A stretch of 64,000 nt of DNA from Pyruvatibacter sp. HU-CL02332 (GCF_040362765.1 NZ_BAABWK010000001.1:2023501-2087500); one strand, 5' to 3'. Positions 25,044-33,385 are shown, counted from the stretch's first letter. Numbers and translations: made by a program. The notes: generated by a model not told the origin, from the letters alone.

Positions 25044-25394
25044 CTAGTCGTCGTCGACGCCGTAGCGCCGGTCGATGCGCTTCATTGCAAACACGTAGTA
25101 CGCAATGAGGCCGATGAAGACGTAGATCGAGCCCTGCTGGGCCCACCAGAAACCAAGCTTGAATCCGAAGAACTGAATGCTGTTGAGCGGCTCGGCGAAC
25201 AGAATGCCAAAGCCGAAGGACACAACAAACCAGATGACCAAAAGAATGCCGAGGAGCCTGAGATTGGCGTGCCAGTAGCCCCGCACATTCTCTTCGCTCA
25301 GAACATCCGCGTCGTGATGGTCATGGGCAGGCATGTTGCCGCCCTCATGATGGTAGACGGTCTTGTCTCCATCGCCTCCCTGCGAATTGGACAT
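25044..25394 (-). CDS. DUF4212 small subunit of the sodium:solute symporter
   Basis: The 116-residue protein has a His- and Asp-rich N-terminus (YHHEGG, HDHHDAD) followed by two membrane segments (about 45-68 and 82-103) and the end KRIDRRYGVDD. These match the DUF4212 small subunit that always accompanies ActP-like symporters. The start is placed at the second Met (25394), six bases behind GGAGGG; the first ATG at 25400 overlaps that site. It is cotranscribed with the large subunit. Confidence 0.88.
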   Translation of the reverse strand: MSNSQGGDGDKTVYHHEGGNMPAHDHHDADVLSEENVRGYWHANLRLLGILLVIWFVVSFGFGILFAEPLNSIQFFGFKLGFWWAQQGSIYVFIGLIAYYVFAMKRIDRRYGVDDD

Positions 25395-25486
25395 CAGCAT
25401 CCCTCCCTAGCTTAGCCCGCATGGATTCTTGATCTTGTTTTGCGAAAGCCTAACGGCAGAAAACTCAAAAGGATACCGGGCGGACC

Positions 25487-25500
25487 TTGACCTGAATCAA
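25487..25500. promoter_or_regulatory. FNR/CRP-family-like site upstream of the symporter operon
   Basis: TTGACCTGAATCAA matches the FNR consensus TTGAT-N4-ATCAA at 9 of 10 fixed positions. It overlaps the stop codon of the TetR gene and lies about 93 bp before the DUF4212 start, an ordinary position for an FNR/FixK-type activator site. A chance match is possible. Confidence 0.35.
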
Positions 25501-26102
25501 GACTGGCGGGGCGCAATCATCAGCACATCACGAATGAGGGCCGTCACCGCGTCGGGATCATTTGCCTTTGTGTGTGGGTCAAGTTTCCTGATTTCCGGCG
25601 ACAGGCTGAACACGGTGCCCGCGATCGAAACAATGGAATAGTGCAGCAGTGTCGGATCACCGGGGCGCACCAGGCCTGCTGCCTGACCTTCCTTCAGAAG
25701 GGCAATCGAGTTTTCGTACAAGCGGCGAAGGTGGGTTTCGACCAGCCACGTCAGACGCTCACTCTCGTGCTTGCCTTCATGCAGGATGATGCGATGCAGG
25801 TCGGCGTCCGCAGCAAATGTGTCCACGAGGGAGCGAATGGGGTTCATCAGACGTGTTTCATAGTCCGCATCATCCGGCATCCGGTCAGCAACATCGGTTA
25901 AGCCCCGCTCCGCCTGGGCGAACACACCATCCACAACCGCACGCCAGAGTTCTTCCTTTGACGCGAAGTGATAGAGCAGGAGGCTCTGCGCCACACCTGC
26001 GGATTCTGCAATGCGCCGTGTGCTGGCGGCTTCAAATCCTGCTTCTGCGAAGCGGGTTTTCGCGGCCTCGAGAATGCGTTCCCGAGCGCGTTCCTTTGAC
26101 AG
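25497..26102 (-). CDS. TetR-family regulator with non-canonical start
   Basis: The coding frame contains a complete TetR DNA-binding domain: KERARERILEAAKTRFAEAG, then TRRIAESAGVAQSLLLYHFA, followed by the usual ligand domain. However, the only ATG, GTG or TTG in frame after the upstream stop is the GTG at 25994, which lies inside the recognition helix and would give a protein without DNA-binding ability. I therefore place the start tentatively at a CTG at 26102 (201 residues, a normal TetR length). An ATC at 26114 is 8 bases behind AAGGA and is another option. It is divergent from the hydrolase operon at 26252 and three operator copies lie between. Confidence 0.7.
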   Translation of the reverse strand: MSKERARERILEAAKTRFAEAGFEAASTRRIAESAGVAQSLLLYHFASKEELWRAVVDGVFAQAERGLTDVADRMPDDADYETRLMNPIRSLVDTFAADADLHRIILHEGKHESERLTWLVETHLRRLYENSIALLKEGQAAGLVRPGDPTLLHYSIVSIAGTVFSLSPEIRKLDPHTKANDPDAVTALIRDVLMIAPRQS

Positions 26103-26160
26103 TTTTTGAGTGATGGCCCCGGTCCTTCTGGCGTGCGTGCCCCGATAGATACCGCAAAGA

Positions 26161-26226
26161 TTGATCGTACGATCAGAAAAACTTGATCAATCGATCAGGA
26201 ATGTCTAGATTTGATCGATCGATCAA
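26161..26226. promoter_or_regulatory. Three tandem TetR-type operators (TTGATC-N4-GATCA)
   Basis: Three 16-bp near-palindromes occur at 26161-26176 (TTGATCGTACGATCAG), 26183-26198 (TTGATCAATCGATCAG) and 26211-26226 (TTGATCGATCGATCAA, fully symmetric). Start-to-start spacings are 22 and 28 bp. They sit between the TetR gene and the hydrolase/VOC/monooxygenase operon, so the TetR protein probably represses both directions through them. Confidence 0.75.
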
Positions 26227-26251
26227 TTGATCTAAGCCCAGGACGCGGCCC

Positions 26252-27088
26252 ATGCAGCGAGAGACCCACCTTCTGAGCGAACTCCATGCAGCCCGCTTCA
26301 CCGGGGACGACCCCCAATACGCCCTTGTTGTGTCTCATGGCATCGGCGCCCATGGCGGCATCTACGACATCTTCTGTGAACATCATGCAGCGCGCGGCGC
26401 CGACATCTGGTCATACGATGCGCCGGGGCATGGCAAATCCACCACCAACCGCCCACGCGGGCAGTGGACGATGAAGGAGTGGGTACAGGCGAGCCGCGAT
26501 TGGTCAGCGCACGTAAAACAGCAGACCGGCCTTCCGGTTTTCACCCTTGGCTCAAGTCTCGGCGTTGCTGCGGCCATTTCCGCAATCAATTCCAGTGATG
26601 TGACCGGAGCCATCTGCATGGGGTCTCCGGCGGTGCCCGGAGCGCCCATGTTCAATGAGATGGGCGAAGCGTGGCGCAGCGAACCTGTAAAGCAGGTGCT
26701 AGGTCAGCTGGGTCGCGCGGCACGCCTCGACATCAACGTGTTTTTCAATTTTGACGAAGACTACGGCTACGCCGGTGCCGGCGAACAAAAGCAGCTCGAC
26801 CCATGGAACACCTGGTCCTATGACCTTGAATCCTGGGCTTCCTTTTTTCAGTACGAGCCCGAACAGCCGCCGGAAGAAAACACAAAGCCCGTGCTCTATG
26901 CGGCTGGCGAAAAAGACCCGAGCTTTCCGCCGGACGTGATCAAGCTGGCAGCGTCCGCCATTGGTGGCCCGGTCACAGTCAATATTTTTGAAGATGCCGG
27001 GCATCAGCTTATGCTGTTTGAGACCGCCCGTTTCTCAGACGCAGTGCATGACTTCTGCCTGTCGGCCCTCAACGGTAAGGATGCCTGA
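26252..27088 (+). CDS. Alpha/beta hydrolase (monoacylglycerol lipase-like)
   Basis: The 278-residue protein has the opening strand VVSHGIGAHGGIYD, SYDAPGHGKS, nucleophile elbow GSSLG with S102, and a C-terminal DAGHQLML with the catalytic His. This order is that of serine-hydrolase lysophospholipase/MGL-like enzymes. It is the first gene of an operon with a VOC dioxygenase-like gene (2-bp gap) and an FAD monooxygenase. It might cleave an ester or a ring-fission product. TetR control is likely through the upstream operators. Confidence 0.85.
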   Translation: MQRETHLLSELHAARFTGDDPQYALVVSHGIGAHGGIYDIFCEHHAARGADIWSYDAPGHGKSTTNRPRGQWTMKEWVQASRDWSAHVKQQTGLPVFTLGSSLGVAAAISAINSSDVTGAICMGSPAVPGAPMFNEMGEAWRSEPVKQVLGQLGRAARLDINVFFNFDEDYGYAGAGEQKQLDPWNTWSYDLESWASFFQYEPEQPPEENTKPVLYAAGEKDPSFPPDVIKLAASAIGGPVTVNIFEDAGHQLMLFETARFSDAVHDFCLSALNGKDA

Positions 27089-27090
27089 TC

Positions 27091-27801
27091 ATGGTCAAAC
27101 CCAACGCCCTCCATCACCTCGCGCTTTCAACCGGCGACATGAAAACGCAGATTGAGTTCTTCACTGACGTCTTGGGTATGGAGCTGGTTGCCCTCTACTG
27201 GATGCACGGTGTTGAAGGCGCATGGCACGGCTTTCTCAATCTCAACAACAATTGCGCCGTTGCTTTTGTGCATACGGGCAAGAACCAGCAAATTGACCCG
27301 GTGATGGGTGTGTCCCATGCGGGTAACCCCGGTGAAAGTTCAGCACCGGGAACGATGCAGCATCTCGCTCTCAATGTGGACAGCACCGCTGACCTCATGG
27401 CCATGCGCGACCGTATCCGCTCGCGCGGCGTGCCTGTGTTTGGGCCAATACACCATGGCTTTTGTTCTTCGATCTACTTTGCCGGCCCGGAAAACCTGTC
27501 CCTCGAAGTCGCAACGTCTGCCGATGTGGAGCATCCCCTTTCCAGCGACATGTGGATCGATCCGGAAGTGGCTGCACTGGCGGGCATCTCCGCAGAAGAC
27601 CTCAAGCGTTACAAGGCACCTGCCTTTTATGATGGCGCCAATGGCGATGTGCCGCAGCCCGAATATGACGCATCAAAGCCGCATCAGTTCTATCCCAAGG
27701 AAGTATATGATCTGATGCTGGGCACACCGGACGAAGCGCTGACACAAGCAGCCAGCGAAACCACACCTCCAAGGTTGGCGTCCGCATCAAAGCAACAGTG
27801 A
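27091..27801 (+). CDS. VOC-family protein, extradiol dioxygenase-like
   Basis: The 236-residue protein has the VOC fold with two beta-alpha-beta-beta-beta modules. The metal ligands of a 2-His-1-carboxylate site are visible: H9 in ALHHLALS, H91 in TMQHLALNV and E139 in NLSLEVATS. About 85 residues follow the second module, with PHQFYPKEVYDLM. Extradiol ring-cleavage dioxygenases and glyoxalase-like enzymes share this arrangement. With the flanking hydrolase and FAD monooxygenase it fits hydroxylation, ring cleavage and hydrolysis of an aromatic, but other VOC activities remain possible. Confidence 0.8.
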   Translation: MVKPNALHHLALSTGDMKTQIEFFTDVLGMELVALYWMHGVEGAWHGFLNLNNNCAVAFVHTGKNQQIDPVMGVSHAGNPGESSAPGTMQHLALNVDSTADLMAMRDRIRSRGVPVFGPIHHGFCSSIYFAGPENLSLEVATSADVEHPLSSDMWIDPEVAALAGISAEDLKRYKAPAFYDGANGDVPQPEYDASKPHQFYPKEVYDLMLGTPDEALTQAASETTPPRLASASKQQ

Positions 27802-27831
27802 CCTCACACGACCAGTGAAAGCAGTCTCCCC

Positions 27832-29022
27832 ATGAAGGCCATTATCGCAGGCGGCGGCATAGGCGGACTAATCGCAGCACTGGCCTTCCGGCACTTTGGT
27901 TGGGACGTCGAAGTTCACGAGCGTGCCGCTGAGCTCGGCGAAGTCGGAGCGGGTATCCAGATCAGCCCCAATGGCATGAAGGTGCTGCGGGCACTCGGCC
28001 TTGAAGACAGCATTGCGAAAAACGCTTTTGAGCCTGAAGCCTTGGAAATGCGCATGGGGCGCTCAGGGCGCCGCATATTTCGAGTGCCTGTAGGTGATGC
28101 AGCAGTGGCCCGCTGGGGTGCGCCCTATTTGCACGTCCACAGGGCCGATCTTGTGGAGGCCCTTGCCGCCGAGCTTGAAGATCGTGCACCCGACAGTGTG
28201 CGTCTGTCGTCTGCTGTGACCGGGTATGAACAATCGGCCAATGGCATCACGGCCCTGACCGACCAAGGCTTATCCGCTGAGGGCAACGTACTCATCGGCG
28301 CCGATGGTATCCATTCGGCAATCCGCGCGCAGATGCTGGGCCCAGAGGAACCGGTATTTACTGGCAACGTAGCGTGGCGTGCCGTTGTGCCCATTGAAAA
28401 ACTTGGTGACTTGGCCCCGCCTCCGACAGCCTGCATCTGGCCCGGCCCCGGCCGCCATGCGGTGACCTATCGGTTGCGCCGGGGCACGTTGGCCAATCTT
28501 GTAGGTGTGGTTGAGCGTGATGACTGGCGCGGTGAGAGCTGGACAGAGCAGGGCACCCGCGAAGAGGCGCTGGCGGACTTTGCCGGATGGCACCCGATCG
28601 TCACCAATCTCATTGAGCAAGCAGACGCGCATTTCCGCTGGGCGCTTTTTGACCGCGCACCACTCAAGCAATGGAGTGATGGTCGCGCCACGCTGATGGG
28701 CGACGCAGCACATCCCACATTGCCCTTCATGGCGCAGGGGGCAGTGATGGCAATCGAAGACGCGTTTGTTCTGGCCAAAGCATGTGCAGATTCGCCGACC
28801 GACATTCCATCGGCGCTAGAGCAGGTCTATGCGTCGCGCATCAAACGGACCAGTGGCGTGCAACTGGGGTCCCGGGCGAATGCGGCCACCTTCCACAAGC
28901 CGACAGCTGCCGCACAACTCGCGACCTACGGTCCCATGTGGCTCGCAGGGCGCATCGCGCCAAACATCGTGCGCGCCCGCCAGGACTGGCTCTATGCGGA
29001 AGACGTGACCGCGCGGACGTGA
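27832..29022 (+). CDS. FAD-dependent monooxygenase (salicylate/3-hydroxybenzoate hydroxylase-like)
   Basis: The 396-residue class A flavoprotein monooxygenase starts with the Rossmann motif GGGIGGLIAAL (7-17) and the GAGIQISPNGMKVLRALGL segment typical of salicylate-type hydroxylases. The conserved DG motif is in GADGIHSAIR and the second FAD motif is GDAAHPTLPFMAQGAVMAIEDA. It uses NAD(P)H and oxygen to hydroxylate an aromatic ring. It is third gene of the operon at 26252, after the VOC protein. The substrate is not determined by sequence alone. Confidence 0.88.
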   Translation: MKAIIAGGGIGGLIAALAFRHFGWDVEVHERAAELGEVGAGIQISPNGMKVLRALGLEDSIAKNAFEPEALEMRMGRSGRRIFRVPVGDAAVARWGAPYLHVHRADLVEALAAELEDRAPDSVRLSSAVTGYEQSANGITALTDQGLSAEGNVLIGADGIHSAIRAQMLGPEEPVFTGNVAWRAVVPIEKLGDLAPPPTACIWPGPGRHAVTYRLRRGTLANLVGVVERDDWRGESWTEQGTREEALADFAGWHPIVTNLIEQADAHFRWALFDRAPLKQWSDGRATLMGDAAHPTLPFMAQGAVMAIEDAFVLAKACADSPTDIPSALEQVYASRIKRTSGVQLGSRANAATFHKPTAAAQLATYGPMWLAGRIAPNIVRARQDWLYAEDVTART

Positions 29023-29041
29023 CGGGGCAAGACGGGGAGGC

Positions 29042-30244
29042 CTAGAGCCCCAATTGCCGTGCCGTCAGATCGCGCATGATTTCCTCTGAACCGCCGCCAA
29101 TCGCGTTGACGCGCACCTCGCGATAGATGCGCTCCACACGACCACCACGCAGATAGCCATTGCCGCCAAGGATCTGCATGGCTTCACGCGCGCAGAACTC
29201 CATGGTTGTCGTTGCCTGCACCTTGAGCATGCTGAGATCAGCCACCGGTGTTTCACCTTGAGCAACGCGCCAGGCGCAAATCTCAAGGTAAGCCTGTGTT
29301 GCCTGAATGCGCTGATACATGTCGGCGATCTTGTGGCGGATCACCTGATGGTCCGCCAGCCGCTTGCCGAATGTCGTGCGCTCGCGCGCCCAGGCCGCTG
29401 CATCCTCAAGACACACGCGCGCCATGGCATTGGCGCCAGCAGCCATGCCTAACCGCTCACCATTGAAGTTCATCATGATGCCGATGAAGCCATTGTTTTC
29501 AGTGCCGATGAGGTTTGCTTTTGGCACTTTCACATCATCAAAATACAGCGCTGCGGTGTCTGACGCCCACCACCCCATTTTCTTGAGTGGCGTACGTGAG
29601 AAGCCGGGCATGTCTGCCTCGATAAGCAACAGCGAGATGCCCTTGGTACCCTCACCGCCGGTACGCACCGCAGTGGTGACATAGTCAGCCCGCATGCCAC
29701 CGGTGATGAACATTTTCGAGCCGTTAACCAGGTAGTAGTCGCCTTTGTCCTCCGCGCGGGTATGGATGTTGGCCACATCTGACCCGCCGGACGGTTCGGT
29801 AATACCAAGTGCAATGTGCTTGTCGCCATCCAGCACTGGCGGCGCAATCCGCTCCTTCATTTCTTCCGAGCCGATATTGATGATCGGCGGCAGTCCGATG
29901 CCATGCACCATAAGGCTGGCGTTGATGCCGCCGGCACCGACGCGCGCGAGTTCCTCAGACGTCACTATGCTGTGGTAGTGGTCGATCCCTTCCTTGATGC
30001 CGCCATACTGCTCTGGATAGCCCATGCGCAACAGACCGACATCCGAGGCCTTCTTGTAGAGCTCTTCGGGAAATTCTTCGGCCTCATCCCACTGGGATGC
30101 ATAAGGCATGATCTCTTTTTCAATCCACTTGCGCAGAGTCTGCCGCCATGCGTCATGGTCCTCGTTTGAAAACGGGGACGGGGCGCGGGTGGTGTCAAAG
30201 TTCAGATCAGGCAGAGATTTGAGCGGCTTGGCAGCTTGAGACAT
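29042..30244 (-). CDS. Acyl-CoA dehydrogenase
   Basis: The 400-residue enzyme shows ALGITEPSGGSDVANIHT, GSKMFITGG, TTFGKRLADHQVIRHK and ILGGNGYLRGGRVERIYR. In the C-terminal motif NAIGGGSEEIM no Glu lies in the MCAD position; GERLGMAAGANAMA supplies the alternative helix-G Glu, as in isovaleryl/long-chain types. I use the ATG at 30244, with AGGAAA nine bases before it. The longer frame to 30319 would begin inside the promoter. The fad-type palindrome at 30322 and a -35/-10 pair precede it. Transcription converges with the FAD monooxygenase operon. Confidence 0.9.
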   Translation of the reverse strand: MSQAAKPLKSLPDLNFDTTRAPSPFSNEDHDAWRQTLRKWIEKEIMPYASQWDEAEEFPEELYKKASDVGLLRMGYPEQYGGIKEGIDHYHSIVTSEELARVGAGGINASLMVHGIGLPPIINIGSEEMKERIAPPVLDGDKHIALGITEPSGGSDVANIHTRAEDKGDYYLVNGSKMFITGGMRADYVTTAVRTGGEGTKGISLLLIEADMPGFSRTPLKKMGWWASDTAALYFDDVKVPKANLIGTENNGFIGIMMNFNGERLGMAAGANAMARVCLEDAAAWARERTTFGKRLADHQVIRHKIADMYQRIQATQAYLEICAWRVAQGETPVADLSMLKVQATTTMEFCAREAMQILGGNGYLRGGRVERIYREVRVNAIGGGSEEIMRDLTARQLGL

Positions 30245-30307
30245 CGGGCGTGTTTCCTGTGGTTCTTGTTCTGGACGCGCGGGCCGACCACGCTGTGTGT
30301 TGCCGCC

Positions 30308-30335
30308 ATTGTGCGCCACGTTTGACGCACGTCAA
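30308..30335 (-). promoter_or_regulatory. Candidate promoter overlapped by a LiuR-like operator
   Basis: On the minus strand TTGACG (30335-30330) is followed after 16 bp by CACAAT (30313-30308). The palindrome TTGACGCACGTCAA (30322-30335), with perfect 6-bp arms, covers the -35. This arrangement parallels the merR operon promoter at 2173, so the same repressor probably acts here. The divergent small gene at 30413 could also respond. Confidence 0.6.
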
Positions 30336-30412
30336 CGCGCGCTTGTGTGGAGGCCGCATAGGGTGAGGGTGCCCCTGCGTCTCAGGGGAGCAACCCGGAG
30401 GCTTACAAGCCC

Positions 30413-30622
30413 ATGGAAAAAGTGTGTTTGGACAAACTGACCGATATCGGTCAGTTGATTGAGTTCAATATGTCATCAGAAGCTGCAAAGAAACTGCAGG
30501 CCCTGCACATCTGTTCAGAGCGGTCGGACTGCCAGTATTGGCAGTCCTGCATCAACCGCGTCGAAGATTTGTGGAACCGGCAGATGTACGCAGCTGAACC
30601 GGCCAGCCGCCTGCCGTCCTAG
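30413..30622 (+). CDS. Small Cys-containing protein (69 aa), function unknown
   Basis: I do not recognise the family. The frame has ATG 30413 with GGAGG about 11 bases ahead. The product has the pattern HICSERSDCQYWQSC, that is three Cys at 5-residue spacing, which could bind zinc or an iron-sulfur cluster, plus an N-terminal Cys5. Coding potential is modest but base use at third positions is GC-rich in keeping with real genes here. It is divergent from the acyl-CoA dehydrogenase gene. Confidence 0.5.
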   Translation: MEKVCLDKLTDIGQLIEFNMSSEAAKKLQALHICSERSDCQYWQSCINRVEDLWNRQMYAAEPASRLPS

Positions 30623-30653
30623 ACGCTTTAAGGGCCGGTCAGGAGATGAAGGC

Positions 30654-31262
30654 TCAAACTGCTGCTGAATAAGGCGGCGCAGGATCATATTCCATCGCCC
30701 GCTGGGTGGCACGCGCATGGTCGGGCCCATGAATTTGGCCAACAAGCCAAAGCGCCATGTCGATGCCGGCCGACACGCCTGCGGCCGTAACGACTTTGCC
30801 GTCGCGCACATAGCGTGTGTTCTCAAGAACCTCTGAGGCTTCGTCGCGCTTGCGCAACTGGTCAATGAACCCCCAATGGGTCGTGACGCGCTTGCCTTTG
30901 GCAGCACCTGATGCGGTTAGCAACAAGGCACCGGTGCATACGCTGGTTGTCCACGTGGTGGACTTATCAACCGCAGCAATCCACTCAAGCAAAGTCTTGT
31001 TCTCAACTTCCGTCCGCGTCCCCTGACCGCCTGGTACCAGCAGCACATCAAGGGCAGGCGCGTCTTCAATTGAAGTGTGGGACTCGATCACCATGCCTTT
31101 GCGGCATTTCACCTTGTCGCCATTCTCAGAAATCAGAACAACATTGTCCGGTTCGGGCTTGCCCTGAAGCGAAAACACCTCATTGGACATGGTGAACACT
31201 TCATAGGGCCCGACAAAATCAAGCTCTTCCGCATCATCAAAAATCAATAGTCCGATATTCAT
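30654..31262 (-). CDS. DJ-1/PfpI family protein
   Basis: The 202-residue protein has the class I glutamine amidotransferase-like fold of DJ-1/ThiJ. The nucleophile elbow is TSVCTGALLL with C109, and the conserved Glu-type region is VGPYEVF near residue 17-23. It keeps LLVPGGQGTRTE and THWGFIDQL, as in isonitrile hydratase-like members. It lies 12 bp behind a GlxA-type regulator with the same domain, so the two are an operon. The reaction is unknown. Confidence 0.85.
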   Translation of the reverse strand: MNIGLLIFDDAEELDFVGPYEVFTMSNEVFSLQGKPEPDNVVLISENGDKVKCRKGMVIESHTSIEDAPALDVLLVPGGQGTRTEVENKTLLEWIAAVDKSTTWTTSVCTGALLLTASGAAKGKRVTTHWGFIDQLRKRDEASEVLENTRYVRDGKVVTAAGVSAGIDMALWLVGQIHGPDHARATQRAMEYDPAPPYSAAV

Positions 31263-31274
31263 GAGGTGTCAGTC

Positions 31275-32411
31275 CTACTGCATACCTGGATGGGTGGGGG
31301 ACGAAATATCGAGCGGCGTGACCGGCCCGTGCGGCCCCATCACCGGCATCCGTCGGAAGCGGGAGCGATAGTCAGCAGGGCTCACGCCCACGCGGCGATG
31401 AAACGCCCGGCGCATCTGTTCAGCGCTGGAAAAACCGCACGCCCATGCAATGGATTCAGTGTCGTCTGTGGTTTCTTCCAGATGACGACGAGCTGCTTCA
31501 ACGCGTGCCACTTCCACAAAGCGGCCCGGTGTCAGACCCGTCTCGCTCACAAAGGCGCGCGCCAGCGTGCGTTCGCTCATATGCGCGCGCTCCGCCAGTG
31601 CAGGAACCGACAGATCCTCAGACACATTGTCGAGAACCCATTGGGCAATGTCGCCGATTTTGCCTTTGGCCGCATGTTGTGCGACCAGCTGTGCCGAAAA
31701 CTGGGACTGGCCGCCCGGGCGGATCATGAAGAGGACGTGACGGCGCGCCACAGACAGTGCCATGTCACGCCCGCAGTCCTGCTCAACAAGTGCCAGCGCA
31801 AGGTCCATCCCCGCGGTGACGCCAGCTGACGACCAGATGTGGCCATCCCGCACATAAATCGAATCCGCATCAACCGTCAGTGTAGGGAACATTTTGGCAA
31901 GGACATCCGCCACGTTCCAGTGCGTCGTGACGCGACGCCCATCAATCAGACGGGCTTCAGCGAGAATGAACGTTCCGGTGCACACCGACGTGATGCGTTT
32001 GGCCTTGGCGCCTGCGCGCGCAACCACGTCCAGAACGGCAGGGTCGCGCATGGCAGCGGTGGTCCCGTGGCCGCCGGGAACCATCAACGTATGCAGCCCC
32101 TCCAGATACTCATCTGTGATGTCAGCAAAGCTGATATCGGCAACCATCTGCATGCCGGAGTTTGTTCTGAACGGACCGGCAGTTTCAGCGGCGATTGTCA
32201 GCTCATATTCGGGGTAATTTTCATGCGGCTTTGGTTGATAGCCATCCATCACCCAGGATGCGGGATTCAGCCGGGCATCGTTGACGCCGGCCAGAATTTC
32301 AAATGGCCCGGTGATGTCGAGTATCTGGACATCGTGATAGGCGATCATCAGCACCCGCTTGGGCGCTGGTGAAGCTGAATTCTCAGCATTTTGGCGCTTT
32401 TTTGAGGTCAT
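31275..32411 (-). CDS. GlxA-family transcriptional regulator (DJ-1 domain plus AraC helix-turn-helix)
   Basis: The 378-residue protein has an N-terminal DJ-1/PfpI-like domain (LMIAYHDVQILDITGPFEIL, LMVPGGHGTT, ITSVCTGTFILAEA, THWNVADVL) followed by an AraC-type DNA-binding domain (VPALAERAHMSERTLARAFVSETGLTP, then SIAWACGFSSAEQMRRAFHR, SPADYRSRF). I use the ATG at 32411. GlxA proteins regulate catabolic genes such as those for glycine betaine or carnitine. It lies 12 bp ahead of a standalone DJ-1 gene, a likely target or partner. Confidence 0.9.
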   Translation of the reverse strand: MTSKKRQNAENSASPAPKRVLMIAYHDVQILDITGPFEILAGVNDARLNPASWVMDGYQPKPHENYPEYELTIAAETAGPFRTNSGMQMVADISFADITDEYLEGLHTLMVPGGHGTTAAMRDPAVLDVVARAGAKAKRITSVCTGTFILAEARLIDGRRVTTHWNVADVLAKMFPTLTVDADSIYVRDGHIWSSAGVTAGMDLALALVEQDCGRDMALSVARRHVLFMIRPGGQSQFSAQLVAQHAAKGKIGDIAQWVLDNVSEDLSVPALAERAHMSERTLARAFVSETGLTPGRFVEVARVEAARRHLEETTDDTESIAWACGFSSAEQMRRAFHRRVGVSPADYRSRFRRMPVMGPHGPVTPLDISSPTHPGMQ

Positions 32412-32509
32412 GCGACCAGCATAAACGCGCGGGGTGTCTGGCGGAAAGGCCAAACACCCCACATATTCAGTCAACGCTCTCTTGGAATGCGGAAGGACGC
32501 AGGTCGGCC

Positions 32510-33364
32510 CTAGGCTTTGAGCGTGCACTTGCCGTTGTTGATCACCACTACATCGCGTTCCTTCAGGCGGGCGCGGAATGAGGCGATGTTTCCGTCTTTC
32601 CAGACATCCACCAGAATGGTTTCGCCTGGAAACACCGGTGAGGAAAAGCGAACGTCGAACCCGGTGATTGCTGTGTGGTCATAATCCGCCACAGACCCGA
32701 GAATGGCCCGGCAGCAGGTGCCATAGGTGCACAGCCCATGCAGGATGGGGGCAGGAAAGCCCGCCGCCGTCGCAAACTCCGGGTCTGCATGAAGCGGGTT
32801 GCGGTCACCGGACAGGCGATAGAGCAGGGCCTGGTCCGGGCGTGTGTCCACCTCGATGGTTTCGTCAGGTGCCCGATCAGGAATTGCATGCGGCTTTGGT
32901 GCGCCTTCGCTTGGACCGCCAAACCCGCCATCGCCGCGGGCAAAGGTGGTGCTGGTCAGCGTGCACAGGGCATCACCTGAATCCGCCAACCGGATGTCGG
33001 TCTCGGTCACAATGACCGCGCCTTTGTCAGCGCCCTTGTCATACGCACCGATGACCTTGCTGTCGGCGATGATGTCAGCGGCGGCGGGCAGTGGCCGGTG
33101 CAGTGTGAGCTTTTGCTCCCCATGCACGACCATCAGATAATTGATGCCGGAATCCCGCAGCGGCCCGGCGCCCCAGGCAATGACAGTTGCCATCGTCGGC
33201 ACCGTCTTGAGGTCGCTTTCATAGACGTAAGGAAGTTCCTTGGGTGCGAGCGGGTCGCGCGCCATGCCTACGCCCAGCGCATAGAGCATTGTCTCACGGT
33301 CCCCATAGGAAAACCGCTCGTCCTTTGAAGTCAGAGACATGATGTGATCGTAGTCGATGGCCAT
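32510..33364 (-). CDS. MaoC-like 2-enoyl-CoA hydratase (double hotdog)
   Basis: The 284-residue protein resembles the hydratase-2 part of peroxisomal multifunctional enzyme type 2. The catalytic motif YRLSGDRNPLHADPEFATAA (Asp/His dyad) lies in the second hotdog half at about 187-206, followed by PILHGLCTYG. The N-terminal half (FSYGDRETMLYALGVG) is the non-catalytic hotdog. It hydrates trans-2-enoyl-CoA to the (R)-3-hydroxy form, feeding sterol side-chain or polyhydroxyalkanoate routes. AGGAAA precedes the ATG, and phased A-tracts lie upstream. Confidence 0.9.
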   Translation of the reverse strand: MAIDYDHIMSLTSKDERFSYGDRETMLYALGVGMARDPLAPKELPYVYESDLKTVPTMATVIAWGAGPLRDSGINYLMVVHGEQKLTLHRPLPAAADIIADSKVIGAYDKGADKGAVIVTETDIRLADSGDALCTLTSTTFARGDGGFGGPSEGAPKPHAIPDRAPDETIEVDTRPDQALLYRLSGDRNPLHADPEFATAAGFPAPILHGLCTYGTCCRAILGSVADYDHTAITGFDVRFSSPVFPGETILVDVWKDGNIASFRARLKERDVVVINNGKCTLKA

Positions 33365-33385
33365 TTTGTTTCCTCGATCTGTAGA

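Noticed and set aside
26161-26232. Cluster of GATC sites as a Dam methylation or replication-origin element
   Set aside because: The GATC units belong to three regularly built TTGATC-N4-GATCA operators beside a TetR gene.
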